From contig JAIUNM010000007.1 of the NCBI GenBank assembly GCA_020162035.1, positions 1-64,000 on the forward strand: 64,000 nt of DNA, in the 5' to 3' direction. Positions within the stretch are counted from its first letter, which is position 1, and each line of letters begins with the position of its first letter. A model generated the notes under the pieces. It searched no databases. It was not told the origin of the DNA and worked only from the letters and a program-made list of their open reading frames with translations. Below are positions 7,237 to 15,390 of this stretch, piece by piece. The DNA is from Bacteroidota bacterium (GTDB taxonomy: Bacteria > Bacteroidota > Bacteroidia > B-17B0 > Aurantibacillaceae). Both the position numbers and the translations under genes were made by a program.

Positions 7237-8004
7237 TTACTTTTCTTTCTTACATAAATAAATCATTTCACCTTTAGGTAAACGGTATTTATCTACTTCT
7301 TCGGGGCTTAATGTATTTACATAATCATCAACAATAACAGTAAAACCAGCTGCTTGTAATTTATCTTTATAATCTAAACCAAACAAGCGCAAATGGTCTT
7401 TTTGCCAAAAATGTAATTCTCTGTCGGCCTCGGTAACTATAGATTTATCTTCGTATGTTTTTTCGCGAGTTGTATCTAATGGTACTTGAAAAATACCCCA
7501 ACCACCAACGCTCATAATTCGATACAACTCTTTCATACAAACTTCTGCATTTTCAACATGTTCTAAAACATGATTGCAAAAAATAACATCAAAACTATTA
7601 TCTTCAAAAGGGGCTTTATGTAAATCAAAATGAATATCGGCTATTGGGCTGTTATAATCTCCAGTTGTATATTTTAAATTTTTTTGAGCTTTAAATAATT
7701 TATAAAAACATTGCTCGGGGGCAATGTGTAACATTTTATATGTTTTTGTAAAAAAATCTGTTTTGTTTTTTAAATACAACCATAATAAACGGTGTCTTTC
7801 TAACGATAAACTACCCGGACAAAGAACATTATCTCGTTTTGCTCTTCCTCCATAACCATAAGGTAAAAATTTACGGTATGTTTTTCCGCTTATAGGGTCT
7901 TGATATTTTTTACCATAATAAAGTATGGGTGCAATTTTGCTAAAAATTAAACTTAGCTTAATTAAAATTGGGCGGGGTATGGTGCGTAGTAAAAAATGAA
8001 ACAT
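7237..8004 (-). CDS. Class I SAM-dependent methyltransferase
   Basis: A 255-residue protein whose core (about residues 90-200) is a methyltransf_11-type Rossmann fold: YTTGDYNSPIADIHFDLHKAPFEDNSFDVIFCNHVLEHV and RIMSVGGWGIFQVPL. The N-terminal 80 residues carry a basic, partly hydrophobic segment and RKFLPYGYGGRAKRDNVLCPGSLSLERHRLLW, seen in glycan- or lipid-associated methyltransferases. Start lies one base from the acyltransferase stop, so it is the last gene of the operon 9561-7237. Substrate unknown; a cell-surface sugar is an inference from the neighbour. Confidence 0.85.
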   Translation of the reverse strand: MFHFLLRTIPRPILIKLSLIFSKIAPILYYGKKYQDPISGKTYRKFLPYGYGGRAKRDNVLCPGSLSLERHRLLWLYLKNKTDFFTKTYKMLHIAPEQCFYKLFKAQKNLKYTTGDYNSPIADIHFDLHKAPFEDNSFDVIFCNHVLEHVENAEVCMKELYRIMSVGGWGIFQVPLDTTREKTYEDKSIVTEADRELHFWQKDHLRLFGLDYKDKLQAAGFTVIVDDYVNTLSPEEVDKYRLPKGEMIYLCKKEK

Positions 8005-8005
8005 G

Positions 8006-9058
8006 TTATTCTTTTATTTTTTTATCTCTTAACTTTAAAATTGGTTTTTCAATTAAATTATAAAGTAAAAAGGCTGATGCAAATGTAAATATAAAATAAA
8101 GTAGTTTAGAATATGCCGGATTAAAATAATCAATTACAAAATAAAAAAAAGGATGAACTAAGTATAAAGCATAGGTTAACTTGCTTAAATTGGTAAAACA
8201 AAAAGTTAAACAAGTTTTAAATTTAATTCCCATCCAATCAATAGAGCTAAAAAATATTTTAGGGACAATTAAACTTATTAAAAAAGGCAAAATAATAAAA
8301 TGAGAAACTTTTAACACAGTAGAATTATTAAAATTTTCGGAAGCCCCTACTCTATTATTAATATAAAATAAATAGGCAATAATTAATCCACATGCTAAAC
8401 TACTTAACCAAAAGCTATTTAATTTTTTAAACAACTCAAAATAATTATTTTTTAAATACGCTAAAATTACACCCATAAATAAAGCATCAAACCTTAATAA
8501 AAATATGCCATTAATTGCAGAATATGTGCCGCCTTTAAATTGAACATAAATAAATCTTAAAATAATTTCAGCTAAAATAAACGCAATAAAAAATAACATT
8601 CCTGTTTTAAATTTTTTGCCATTTAATTTAAAAAACAACGTTAAAAACAAGGGTAAAAAAATATAAAACCACTCTTCAATAACTAAACTCCATGTTACAT
8701 CGTGAAATTGTATGCCATAAAAATTATTTTGAAGAAATAAAAAATAGTAAATAATATTAAATCCAACTGAATGGTCAATAAATAAAAACTTAAATAATAA
8801 TATAAAATAATAGGTTGGCAAAATCCTTAACCACCGTCTAATTAAAAAAGTTTTAATAGATTTTAATGAATTTTCTTTTTGAAGTTGTCTAATTAAAATA
8901 TCTCCAATTAAAAACCCACTTAAAACAAAAAATATTTCAACTCCAAATGCGCCCATTGTTGGCACAACCATTTTTTGTATTGTTATTCCACCATGTTGAA
9001 ATAAAACTAAAAAAATAGAAAATGTTCTAAGTATATCTAATCCTAAATTGCGTTGCAT
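8006..9058 (-). CDS. Acyltransferase family 3 membrane protein (OafA/YrhL type)
   Basis: A 350-residue multi-pass membrane protein (about ten hydrophobic helices) of the acyltransferase_3 family, which transfers acetyl or other acyl groups to surface polysaccharides, lipids or peptidoglycan. The N-terminal signature NLGLDILRTFSIFLVLFQHGG carries the conserved Arg and His; GAFGVEIFFVLSGFLIG and SLVIEEWFYIFLPL are typical family helices. It lacks the SGNH domain found in longer relatives. Middle gene of a three-gene operon. Confidence 0.92.
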   Translation of the reverse strand: MQRNLGLDILRTFSIFLVLFQHGGITIQKMVVPTMGAFGVEIFFVLSGFLIGDILIRQLQKENSLKSIKTFLIRRWLRILPTYYFILLFKFLFIDHSVGFNIIYYFLFLQNNFYGIQFHDVTWSLVIEEWFYIFLPLFLTLFFKLNGKKFKTGMLFFIAFILAEIILRFIYVQFKGGTYSAINGIFLLRFDALFMGVILAYLKNNYFELFKKLNSFWLSSLACGLIIAYLFYINNRVGASENFNNSTVLKVSHFIILPFLISLIVPKIFFSSIDWMGIKFKTCLTFCFTNLSKLTYALYLVHPFFYFVIDYFNPAYSKLLYFIFTFASAFLLYNLIEKPILKLRDKKIKE

Positions 9059-9069
9059 TTAATTTATTA

Positions 9070-9561
9070 CTACTCCATTAGTTCAACCATAGATTTTGCT
9101 ACATCAACATCTTCCCAATCAATAAATCCAACTTCTTGTAACTTTAATTGAAGTTTTGTGTCAAAAATATATGTTGTTGGAATGCTATAAACACCAACAG
9201 AATTAAATCCACTGTTTAGTTTTAAAAACGTAAAAGGATATTGCTTTTTTTCTTTCCAATTTTTAATTACTTCAAAGTCTTCGTCGCTAATACAAATAAT
9301 TTCAACGTTTTGTAACTGTGTATCTTTTATTTTTTTTAAAGTATTTAATTCATCAATACAATTAGGGCACCAACTTGCGCCAAAGCTTACTATTAATTTT
9401 TTACCTTTTAAATTTTTAAAAGCAACCTTATTTGTATCCAAATCATACAACTCAAGCGCGTCAAAATTAATAGATGGTGCTACATTAAATTTCTTATATA
9501 AATAAACTCCTAAAAGCAATACAATTGCAGTTAGCGCCATTACAATAACTTTTTTATTCAT
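9070..9561 (-). CDS. Membrane-anchored thioredoxin-like protein (TlpA/ResA type)
   Basis: A 163-residue protein with an N-terminal signal anchor (KVIVMALTAIVLLLGVYLY) and a periplasmic thioredoxin fold with active site SFGASWCPNCIDEL and a cis-Pro loop IPTTYIFD. TlpA-like proteins reduce or exchange disulfides on exported proteins. First gene of an operon with the acyltransferase (11-base gap) and methyltransferase. Confidence 0.9.
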   Translation of the reverse strand: MNKKVIVMALTAIVLLLGVYLYKKFNVAPSINFDALELYDLDTNKVAFKNLKGKKLIVSFGASWCPNCIDELNTLKKIKDTQLQNVEIICISDEDFEVIKNWKEKKQYPFTFLKLNSGFNSVGVYSIPTTYIFDTKLQLKLQEVGFIDWEDVDVAKSMVELME

Positions 9562-9623
9562 TTTTTAAACAACTGGCTTTTAATTAGTTTTTTTGGTCAA
9601 CATTAATCGTATAAAATTACAAA

Positions 9624-9631
9624 TACTTTTG
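9624..9631 (+). promoter_or_regulatory. Probable promoter -7 element TACTTTTG for mtgA
   Basis: Matches the Bacteroidota -7 consensus TAnnTTTG, 11 bases before the GTG start of mtgA. No well-spaced TTG -33 element is evident. Confidence 0.45.
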
Positions 9632-9642
9632 TATTTATTATT

Positions 9643-10404
9643 GTGCTTATCATTATTAAAATAGCTAAATGGCTGTTAAAGCTAATTATTTGGTTTTTCG
9701 GTATTTCTATTTTATCGGTTATACTTTTTAAATGGGTTCCTGTTCCTTTAACACCATTAATGATAATTAGATGCGTAGAACAAAAATGTGATAATAAAGA
9801 AATGACATTAAAACATGATTGGGTTAGTTTAGATGAAATATCTCCAAAACTACAATTAGCAGTAGTTTGTAGCGAAGATCAAAATTATTTAAAACACTTT
9901 GGCTTTGATTGGGGCGCAATAGAAAAAGCAATTAAAAACAACGAACAAGGCAAAAAAGTAAGAGGTGGAAGCACAATAAGTCAACAAACTGCAAAAAATG
10001 TTTTTTTATGGCCTGGTAGAAGTTACATAAGAAAAGCCTTTGAAGCTTATTTTACATTATTAATTGAAATTTGTTGGAGCAAAGAAAGAATAATGGAAGT
10101 TTATTTAAATAGTATTGAAATGGGCAATGGTGTTTATGGTGCTGAAGCTGCTTCAAAATTTTGGTTTAAAAAATCGGCAAATAAATTAAATAAAGATGAA
10201 AGTGCTGCAATTGCTGCTATTTTACCTAATCCTTTAAAATATGTAGCAAATCCTCCAAGCAATTATGTATCTAAAAGAAAAACATGGATAAAACAACAAA
10301 TGAGTTATTGGGGTAACCAATTAGATTACGATAAGTATAATGATGAAGATGAAAATGCGGTGTTAGAAAAAAATCAAAACAAAAAAACTAAAAACAAAAA
10401 GTGA
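9643..10404 (+). CDS. mtgA: Monofunctional peptidoglycan glycosyltransferase
   Basis: A 253-residue GT51 enzyme that polymerises lipid II into glycan strands at the inner membrane. One N-terminal transmembrane segment is followed by the glycosyltransferase domain with VCSEDQNYLKHFGFDW (catalytic Glu in the EDQ motif), KVRGGSTISQQTAKNVFLW, and SKERIMEVYLNSIEMGNGVYG. There is no transpeptidase domain. Start is GTG; no ATG is near. The end is lysine- and asparagine-rich. The next gene starts inside the stop (GTGA), implying translational coupling. Confidence 0.95.
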   Translation: MLIIIKIAKWLLKLIIWFFGISILSVILFKWVPVPLTPLMIIRCVEQKCDNKEMTLKHDWVSLDEISPKLQLAVVCSEDQNYLKHFGFDWGAIEKAIKNNEQGKKVRGGSTISQQTAKNVFLWPGRSYIRKAFEAYFTLLIEICWSKERIMEVYLNSIEMGNGVYGAEAASKFWFKKSANKLNKDESAAIAAILPNPLKYVANPPSNYVSKRKTWIKQQMSYWGNQLDYDKYNDEDENAVLEKNQNKKTKNKK

Positions 10405-11567
10405 AAAGAAATTACTTATTTATACTTATGCTTTTTACAGTTTTAAGCTGCGGTAACTCCGAGAGCGATGTAAAACGTTTAATTAAATACATAAAATTAA
10501 GTAAGGCAAGTTTAAATTTTAATTTAAATACATATCAAAAACATGTAGCCTTTCAGCTAGATACTTTATTTTATAAACTTAATAAACAAGGTGGATTTAA
10601 TGGCAGTATAATTGTTGGCAAAGCAGGAACAGTTTTGTATAAAAAACATTTTGGTATAAAAGATAAAATGGATAATTCTTTATTAAATGATAGTTCAATG
10701 TTTCAATTAGCATCGGTTAGTAAAGTAATTACCGCAACATCTGTTCTTATGCTTTACGAAAGAGGTCAAGTTGAATTAGACAAAGAAATTAATTTTTATT
10801 TAAAAGATTTTCCTTACGAAAACATTACCGTTAAAGAATTGTTAAATCACAGATCGGGATTACCAAACTATATTTATACAATGAATGATGCTATTGGCAT
10901 TCCTAATAATCAACTCAATAATCAAAAAATGTTTGACTTTTTAGTAACTAATAAACCAAAACCATATTTAAAACCAAACTATCGTTTTAATTACTGCAAT
11001 ACCAATTATGCGTTATTAGCCCTTTTAGTAGAAAAAATTAGTGGTAAACCGTTTAATGAATTTTTAAGAGATGAACTTTTTTTACCTCTAGGAATGAAAA
11101 ACACAAAAACTATTAAAGATATAGATTTTTCAAAAGATAATATTGCAAAGGCTTATGATTTAAAATGGAAAGATGTAGCCATGGATGCAAGTGATTATGT
11201 TTTGGGAGATAAAAGTGTGTACAGTACATGTTATGATTTGTTTTTGTTTAGCGAAGCATTATATCAAAATAAAATAATTACACCTCAAACACAAACAATG
11301 GCTTATTTACCGTATAGTAAAGAAAATAAAAAAAACAATTACGGTTATGGCTGGCGCATGAATGAGTTTAAAGATTCTATTAAAAAAGAAGTTTTTCATA
11401 ACGGTTGGTGGCATGGTTATAGAACCGCTTTTCATAGAAGATTACACGACACTTTAACCATTGTTGTTTTAAGCAATCAATTAAATAAAGCAGCTTACCA
11501 CACTTACAAAGTTTATCAAATTTTAGATCAAACTACCGGAGAAATTACTGAAGAATATGATGAATAA
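10401..11567 (+). CDS. Serine hydrolase lipoprotein (beta-lactamase/class C PBP fold)
   Basis: A 388-residue lipoprotein (signal ending TVLSC, lipidated at Cys17) of the beta-lactamase-related serine hydrolase family. SxxK is S105-V-S-K108 in QLASVSKVITA; the YxN motif is YCN in FNYCNTNY; the third motif is an HNG/HGY type near VFHNGWWHGY instead of KTG, as in esterase or D-aminopeptidase-like members. Starts with GTG overlapping the mtgA stop. Co-expression with mtgA suggests a role in cell-wall turnover, but the substrate is not predictable. Confidence 0.9.
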   Translation: MKRNYLFILMLFTVLSCGNSESDVKRLIKYIKLSKASLNFNLNTYQKHVAFQLDTLFYKLNKQGGFNGSIIVGKAGTVLYKKHFGIKDKMDNSLLNDSSMFQLASVSKVITATSVLMLYERGQVELDKEINFYLKDFPYENITVKELLNHRSGLPNYIYTMNDAIGIPNNQLNNQKMFDFLVTNKPKPYLKPNYRFNYCNTNYALLALLVEKISGKPFNEFLRDELFLPLGMKNTKTIKDIDFSKDNIAKAYDLKWKDVAMDASDYVLGDKSVYSTCYDLFLFSEALYQNKIITPQTQTMAYLPYSKENKKNNYGYGWRMNEFKDSIKKEVFHNGWWHGYRTAFHRRLHDTLTIVVLSNQLNKAAYHTYKVYQILDQTTGEITEEYDE

Positions 11568-11714
11568 TTATTTACGACCAGGACATTTTTTACAACGATC
11601 GCCCTTTTTGTAACTCTTACAACAATTTTTCTTTTTTTTACAACACTCTGCAAAAACAATAAACGGATTTTTGTTTTCAAAAAACAATTGCTTTTTAGGT
11701 GTTAAATTATCCAT
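11568..11714 (-). CDS. Small cysteine- and lysine-rich protein (48 aa)
   Basis: ATG 11714 to TAA 11570-11568 encodes 48 residues. Six of the last 25 are cysteines arranged as ECC..., NCC... and RCKKC (total six), interspersed with lysines (GDRCKKCPGRK). No signal peptide is seen, so it probably binds a metal in the cytoplasm or nucleic acid through its basic tail. It abuts the stop of the convergent serine hydrolase with no spacer. From memory, similar short Cys/Lys-rich hypothetical proteins occur in other Bacteroidota, which would make it a real gene; not verified. Confidence 0.6.
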   Translation of the reverse strand: MDNLTPKKQLFFENKNPFIVFAECCKKKKNCCKSYKKGDRCKKCPGRK

Positions 11715-11780
11715 AAAACAAAACTACTAAACCCATTAAATTTATAAATACCACAAATAGGGTATTTTTTATTTTATATG

Positions 11781-11788
11781 TAAATTTG
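11781..11788 (+). promoter_or_regulatory. Probable promoter -7 element TAAATTTG
   Basis: Exact match to TAnnTTTG only nine bases before the ATG (11798) of the DAHP synthase fusion, so the transcript would start at or within a few bases of the start codon (leaderless or nearly so). Confidence 0.6.
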
Positions 11789-11797
11789 TATCCTAAA

Positions 11798-12868
11798 ATG
11801 ACAATAGATCCTTTAAATAACTGGTTTTCGATAAATAATAAAATAAATTTAATTACTGGCCCTTGCGGTGCCGAAAGCTTTGAGCAATTATCTAAAACCA
11901 TTGAAGGTTTAATTGAAAATAAAATAACACCTTCATATTTTAGAGCAGGAGTTTGGAAACCACGCACACGACCAAACAGCTTTGAAGGAAAAGGAGAAGA
12001 AGCACTTAAATGGTTAGCTGATCTAAAACAAAAATATAATCAAAAAATAATTATTGAAGTTGCAAATGCTCAACATGCCGAGCTTGCTTTAAAATATAAT
12101 ATTGATGCGTTGTGGATAGGCGCTCGTACAACAGGTAACCCTTTTAGTGTTCAAGAAATTGCAGATGTTGTTAAAGGTAAAAATATTCCAATTCTTATAA
12201 AAAACCCAATTCATACTGATTTGCAACTTTGGCTTGGTGCAGTAGAAAGATTTTCTAATAATGGCGTAAAACAATTAGCTGCAATTCATAGAGGCTTTCA
12301 TGTATATGGAAAAACAAAATATCGTAATAAACCTTTTTGGAATATACCAATTGAGTTAAGAACTGTTTTACCTAATTTACCATTGTTTTGCGACCCAAGT
12401 CATATTTGTGGAAACACAGAATTAATCCCTCAGGTTGCCCAAAAAGCTCTTGACTTAGGTTTTGATGGTTTAATGCTTGAATCTCATTTTAATCCTTCAA
12501 TTGCTTTAAGTGATGCCAATCAACAATTAACACCACAACACTTACATAATTTAATTATTCGTAAAGTAAAAATTAATTTATCTGACGAAAAAAACACATT
12601 ACAAGAGTTAAGAAATCTAATAGATGAAATTGATGAAGATTTATTAAACTTATTAAAGAAAAGATTAAATACAATTAGTCAAATTGCTTCATATAAAAAA
12701 GATAATCAAATTGCAATTTTTCAATTAGAACGTTGGCAAGAAATTATTAGAACACGCGCTCAATTGGCTGATAAATTAGGCTTAAGCAGACAACATGTTG
12801 AAAAGATATGTCAATTATTGCATGAAGAAAGCATTAAACATCAAAATAATTTAATGAATAAAAATTAA
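11798..12868 (+). CDS. Bifunctional DAHP synthase / chorismate mutase
   Basis: A 356-residue fusion. Residues 1-255: type I beta-subfamily DAHP synthase, with LITGPCGAES, RAGVWKPRTRPNSFEG, IGARTTGNPFSVQEIA, ILIKNP and CDPSHICG; it joins phosphoenolpyruvate and erythrose 4-phosphate at the head of aromatic synthesis. Residues about 270-350: AroQ-type chorismate mutase (LRNLIDEIDEDLLNLLKKRLNTISQIASYKK), acting at the branch to Phe and Tyr. The DAHP domain lacks an obvious N-terminal regulatory extension, so the mutase domain may mediate feedback. ATG 11798 chosen over the upstream TTG. Confidence 0.94.
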   Translation: MTIDPLNNWFSINNKINLITGPCGAESFEQLSKTIEGLIENKITPSYFRAGVWKPRTRPNSFEGKGEEALKWLADLKQKYNQKIIIEVANAQHAELALKYNIDALWIGARTTGNPFSVQEIADVVKGKNIPILIKNPIHTDLQLWLGAVERFSNNGVKQLAAIHRGFHVYGKTKYRNKPFWNIPIELRTVLPNLPLFCDPSHICGNTELIPQVAQKALDLGFDGLMLESHFNPSIALSDANQQLTPQHLHNLIIRKVKINLSDEKNTLQELRNLIDEIDEDLLNLLKKRLNTISQIASYKKDNQIAIFQLERWQEIIRTRAQLADKLGLSRQHVEKICQLLHEESIKHQNNLMNKN

Positions 12869-12881
12869 TTGAATTTGTTTT

Positions 12882-13415
12882 TTAACTGTTTTTAAAAAAA
12901 CTAAAATTTACATTTCCGTACTTTTTAATCTTTTCAAAACCTATTAAAGTTTCTAAATGTGTATTTGCACCATGTTCAATTATTAACATTCCATTATTTT
13001 TTAATAACTGTTTAGAAAATACTATCTCATGTATTAAATTAATATTAACTAAATCGTATGGTGGATCAGCAAATATTAAATCAAATTGTTTTTTAGTTGA
13101 ATTTAAAAACGCAAACACATCTTGTTTAACAGCATTTATAGGTAGTTTTAATTCTACTGCAGTTCTATTTAAAAAATTAACACAAGCAAAATGTTTATCA
13201 ACAGCAACAATGTTATTGCACCCCCTTGAAGCAAATTCCAAACTTATGTGTCCGGTTCCTGTAAATAAATCTAATACCTCTACTTCATCAAAATAAATAA
13301 CATTTGTTAGTATATTAAACAACCCTTCTTTAGCAAAATCTGTTGTAGGCCTTACTGGTAAACCTTTAGGAATTTTTAATGTTTTACCTTTAAATTGTCC
13401 ACCAATAATTCTCAT
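12882..13415 (-). CDS. rsmD: 16S rRNA (guanine966-N2)-methyltransferase RsmD
   Basis: A 177-residue RsmD-family methyltransferase modifying G966 of 16S rRNA. It begins RIIGGQFKGKTLKIPKGLPVRPTTDF, a hallmark of the family; SAM site VLDLFTGTGHISLEFASRG; catalytic FADPPYDL. Nine bases downstream of a DUF3822 gene, the pairing usual in Bacteroidota. Confidence 0.96.
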   Translation of the reverse strand: MRIIGGQFKGKTLKIPKGLPVRPTTDFAKEGLFNILTNVIYFDEVEVLDLFTGTGHISLEFASRGCNNIVAVDKHFACVNFLNRTAVELKLPINAVKQDVFAFLNSTKKQFDLIFADPPYDLVNINLIHEIVFSKQLLKNNGMLIIEHGANTHLETLIGFEKIKKYGNVNFSFFKNS

Positions 13416-13424
13416 ATTAATTAA

Positions 13425-14228
13425 TTAATTTATTAATGAATAATATAAATGTTTAGATGTAAAGTAATTAGTGTTAAGATTTCCAATTTCTACATTTTTA
13501 ATATACTTTTTTAATTTTGACACTATACTTTCGTTTTTATCTATTTGCCCGCAAACACAAAATTTGCAAGTTAAAACATTCAAATTATATTGTTCAATAA
13601 TAAATAAAATATAGTAAAGTGCATCTTCATCATTATTAAATTTAAATAAATTATATAATTGTAATTTATTTTCTGTTTTTAAAACAACCTCCATTTGCGA
13701 TGCTGTAAAATTAATTAATGCATCAGTTTTGGTAAACTCAGTTTTGTTTAAAAACACATTTAATAAACCAAAAGCTGAACTACTAAATTTTATGTTTTTA
13801 ATGGTTTTTTCTAAATAATTTTTTACATCTAAATTTATAGCATACACAATTTTAAAATCATGTAAGGCATCTTCTCTTGTAACATAATTTGATGGAAATT
13901 GCGTAGTAAATTTTAATAAATTTTCACTCTCTTCCTTTGCGTAAATTACATTAGGAAGTATTACAAAATATTCTGTTAAAAAAAATGCTTCAGAGTTTAT
14001 GAAATTTTTATGCGCTAATAAATTTTCAAAAATATAGTCTAAATAAAATTGAAGAGGTTGCAAATTTGGCTTTGTTATTTCAATTTCAAAAAACTTAAAA
14101 ACTTTATCTGAATTAAAAACAACAACCACAATAAAATTTTCGTTAATTAATAATTTAAGTTGTAAGTTTTTTTGCTCAGTTATTTTTTCATCAACAAGCT
14201 TTACAATATTGTAGTTTGCATTAAACAT
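13425..14228 (-). CDS. DUF3822 family protein
   Basis: A 267-residue protein of the Bacteroidota-specific DUF3822 family. The family has an actin-like ATPase-type fold and sits next to rsmD. Seen here: FNSDKVFKFFEIEI and repeated strand-helix units, a CKFCVCGQIDKNESIVSKLKKYI stretch near the end, and no membrane segments. Function unknown; position suggests a role in rRNA modification or a linked step. A good -7 motif lies 8 bases upstream. Confidence 0.8.
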   Translation of the reverse strand: MFNANYNIVKLVDEKITEQKNLQLKLLINENFIVVVVFNSDKVFKFFEIEITKPNLQPLQFYLDYIFENLLAHKNFINSEAFFLTEYFVILPNVIYAKEESENLLKFTTQFPSNYVTREDALHDFKIVYAINLDVKNYLEKTIKNIKFSSSAFGLLNVFLNKTEFTKTDALINFTASQMEVVLKTENKLQLYNLFKFNNDEDALYYILFIIEQYNLNVLTCKFCVCGQIDKNESIVSKLKKYIKNVEIGNLNTNYFTSKHLYYSLIN

Positions 14229-14235
14229 TATTGCA

Positions 14236-14243
14236 CAAATTTA
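14236..14243 (-). promoter_or_regulatory. Probable promoter -7 element for the DUF3822-rsmD operon
   Basis: Reads TAAATTTG on the minus strand, 7 bases before the ATG at 14228. Confidence 0.5.
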
Positions 14244-14378
14244 ATTAAATTTTTATTTATTAAAAGATTATTTTATGTTGATTTTCAGCAACTTACATAT
14301 AACATAAATTAAATTTAAAACCAATATTAAACCTTAATTAAATATTTATATCAAAGCATTAAACCAAAAACAAAAAAA

Positions 14379-15311
14379 ATGAAAAATATAAAATTAAGTC
14401 TTGCAATTATTTTAATATCAGGAATTGCAATTACCTCTTGTAAAAAAAGAGATACAAAAAAAGAAGAAGAAAGAGATACAGAACAAGCAACAGTAAGTGA
14501 TAATAACACCGCTGAAAATATTTCGAGTGATGTTGATGTAATGGGAAGCCAAGTTTCTGAAAACGGAAATGTAACAACTTTTAGATCATCGTCAACAGAT
14601 TTATTAATAGCAGCTTCGTGTGCAACTGTAACTTCTGCTTTTAATGGAACAGCAATAACTACAGCAACTGTTGATTTTGGTTCATCTTGTGTTGGAAAAG
14701 ATGGGCGTACGCGTTCAGGTAAATTGTTTTACGATTTTACAGGTTCAACATCTAATGCTAAATTTTACAGAAACCCAGGCTTTAAAATGGTTGTAACTTC
14801 ACAAAATTATTTAGTTGACGGAAATTCTGTTAGTATTACAAAAACAGTTACAAACACAACACCCGTAAGTATTGGTACAGGAACTAACCCTGGCACAAAT
14901 TTAACATGGCAAATAACTGGTAATGTTACTATTGTTAAAGCTAATAACGAAGGTACAATTACAAGAAGTTGTAACAGAACTAAAACTTTATTAAACACAA
15001 ACGATGCAAATGTTTACAAAGGTCAATTTTTAGCAATTGATTGGACAAAAGCAATTATACAATTAAATGGAACCGCAAATGGAACTAATGCAAAAGGTGA
15101 AAACTTTTCAGTTACAGCAACAAATTTAGTTAGAGATTTTAATTGCGCGCCTGATCCTTTACGCCCTCACCGTCATCCTTTTATTTCAGGTACTTTACAA
15201 TATACTCCAGGTAACAGACCAACAAGATATGTTGATTTTGGAAATGGCGCTTGCGATTTTGGAGCAATTGTAACTATAGAAGGTCAACAATTTAGCATTT
15301 CATTAAACTAA
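14379..15311 (+). CDS. Lipoprotein of unknown function
   Basis: A 310-residue predicted lipoprotein (SGIAITSCKKRD, lipidated Cys near residue 21) with a charged linker of Lys/Glu/Asp then a beta-rich, Thr/Asn-rich domain. Recurring short stretches such as GTAITTATVDFGSSCVGKDGRTRSG and RSCNRTKT, plus four or more cysteines (SCATV, SSCVG, RSCNR, FNCAPD, GACDFG) suggest a disulfide-bonded surface domain. Stand-alone gene ended by a strong terminator at 15358. Confidence 0.75.
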   Translation: MKNIKLSLAIILISGIAITSCKKRDTKKEEERDTEQATVSDNNTAENISSDVDVMGSQVSENGNVTTFRSSSTDLLIAASCATVTSAFNGTAITTATVDFGSSCVGKDGRTRSGKLFYDFTGSTSNAKFYRNPGFKMVVTSQNYLVDGNSVSITKTVTNTTPVSIGTGTNPGTNLTWQITGNVTIVKANNEGTITRSCNRTKTLLNTNDANVYKGQFLAIDWTKAIIQLNGTANGTNAKGENFSVTATNLVRDFNCAPDPLRPHRHPFISGTLQYTPGNRPTRYVDFGNGACDFGAIVTIEGQQFSISLN

Positions 15312-15357
15312 TTGTTTTTAAACTAGCTAAAAGCAAAGCGTTATTTTTATTAATTTT

Positions 15358-15390
15358 AAACCACTCAAAAAATATTGAGTGGTTTTTTTT
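15358..15390 (+). terminator. Intrinsic terminator abutting the helicase start codon
   Basis: Stem AAACCACTCAA / TTGAGTGGTTT, 6-nt loop, eight T in a row. The last T is directly followed by the ATG (15391) of the helicase gene. It ends the lipoprotein transcript. Confidence 0.92.
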
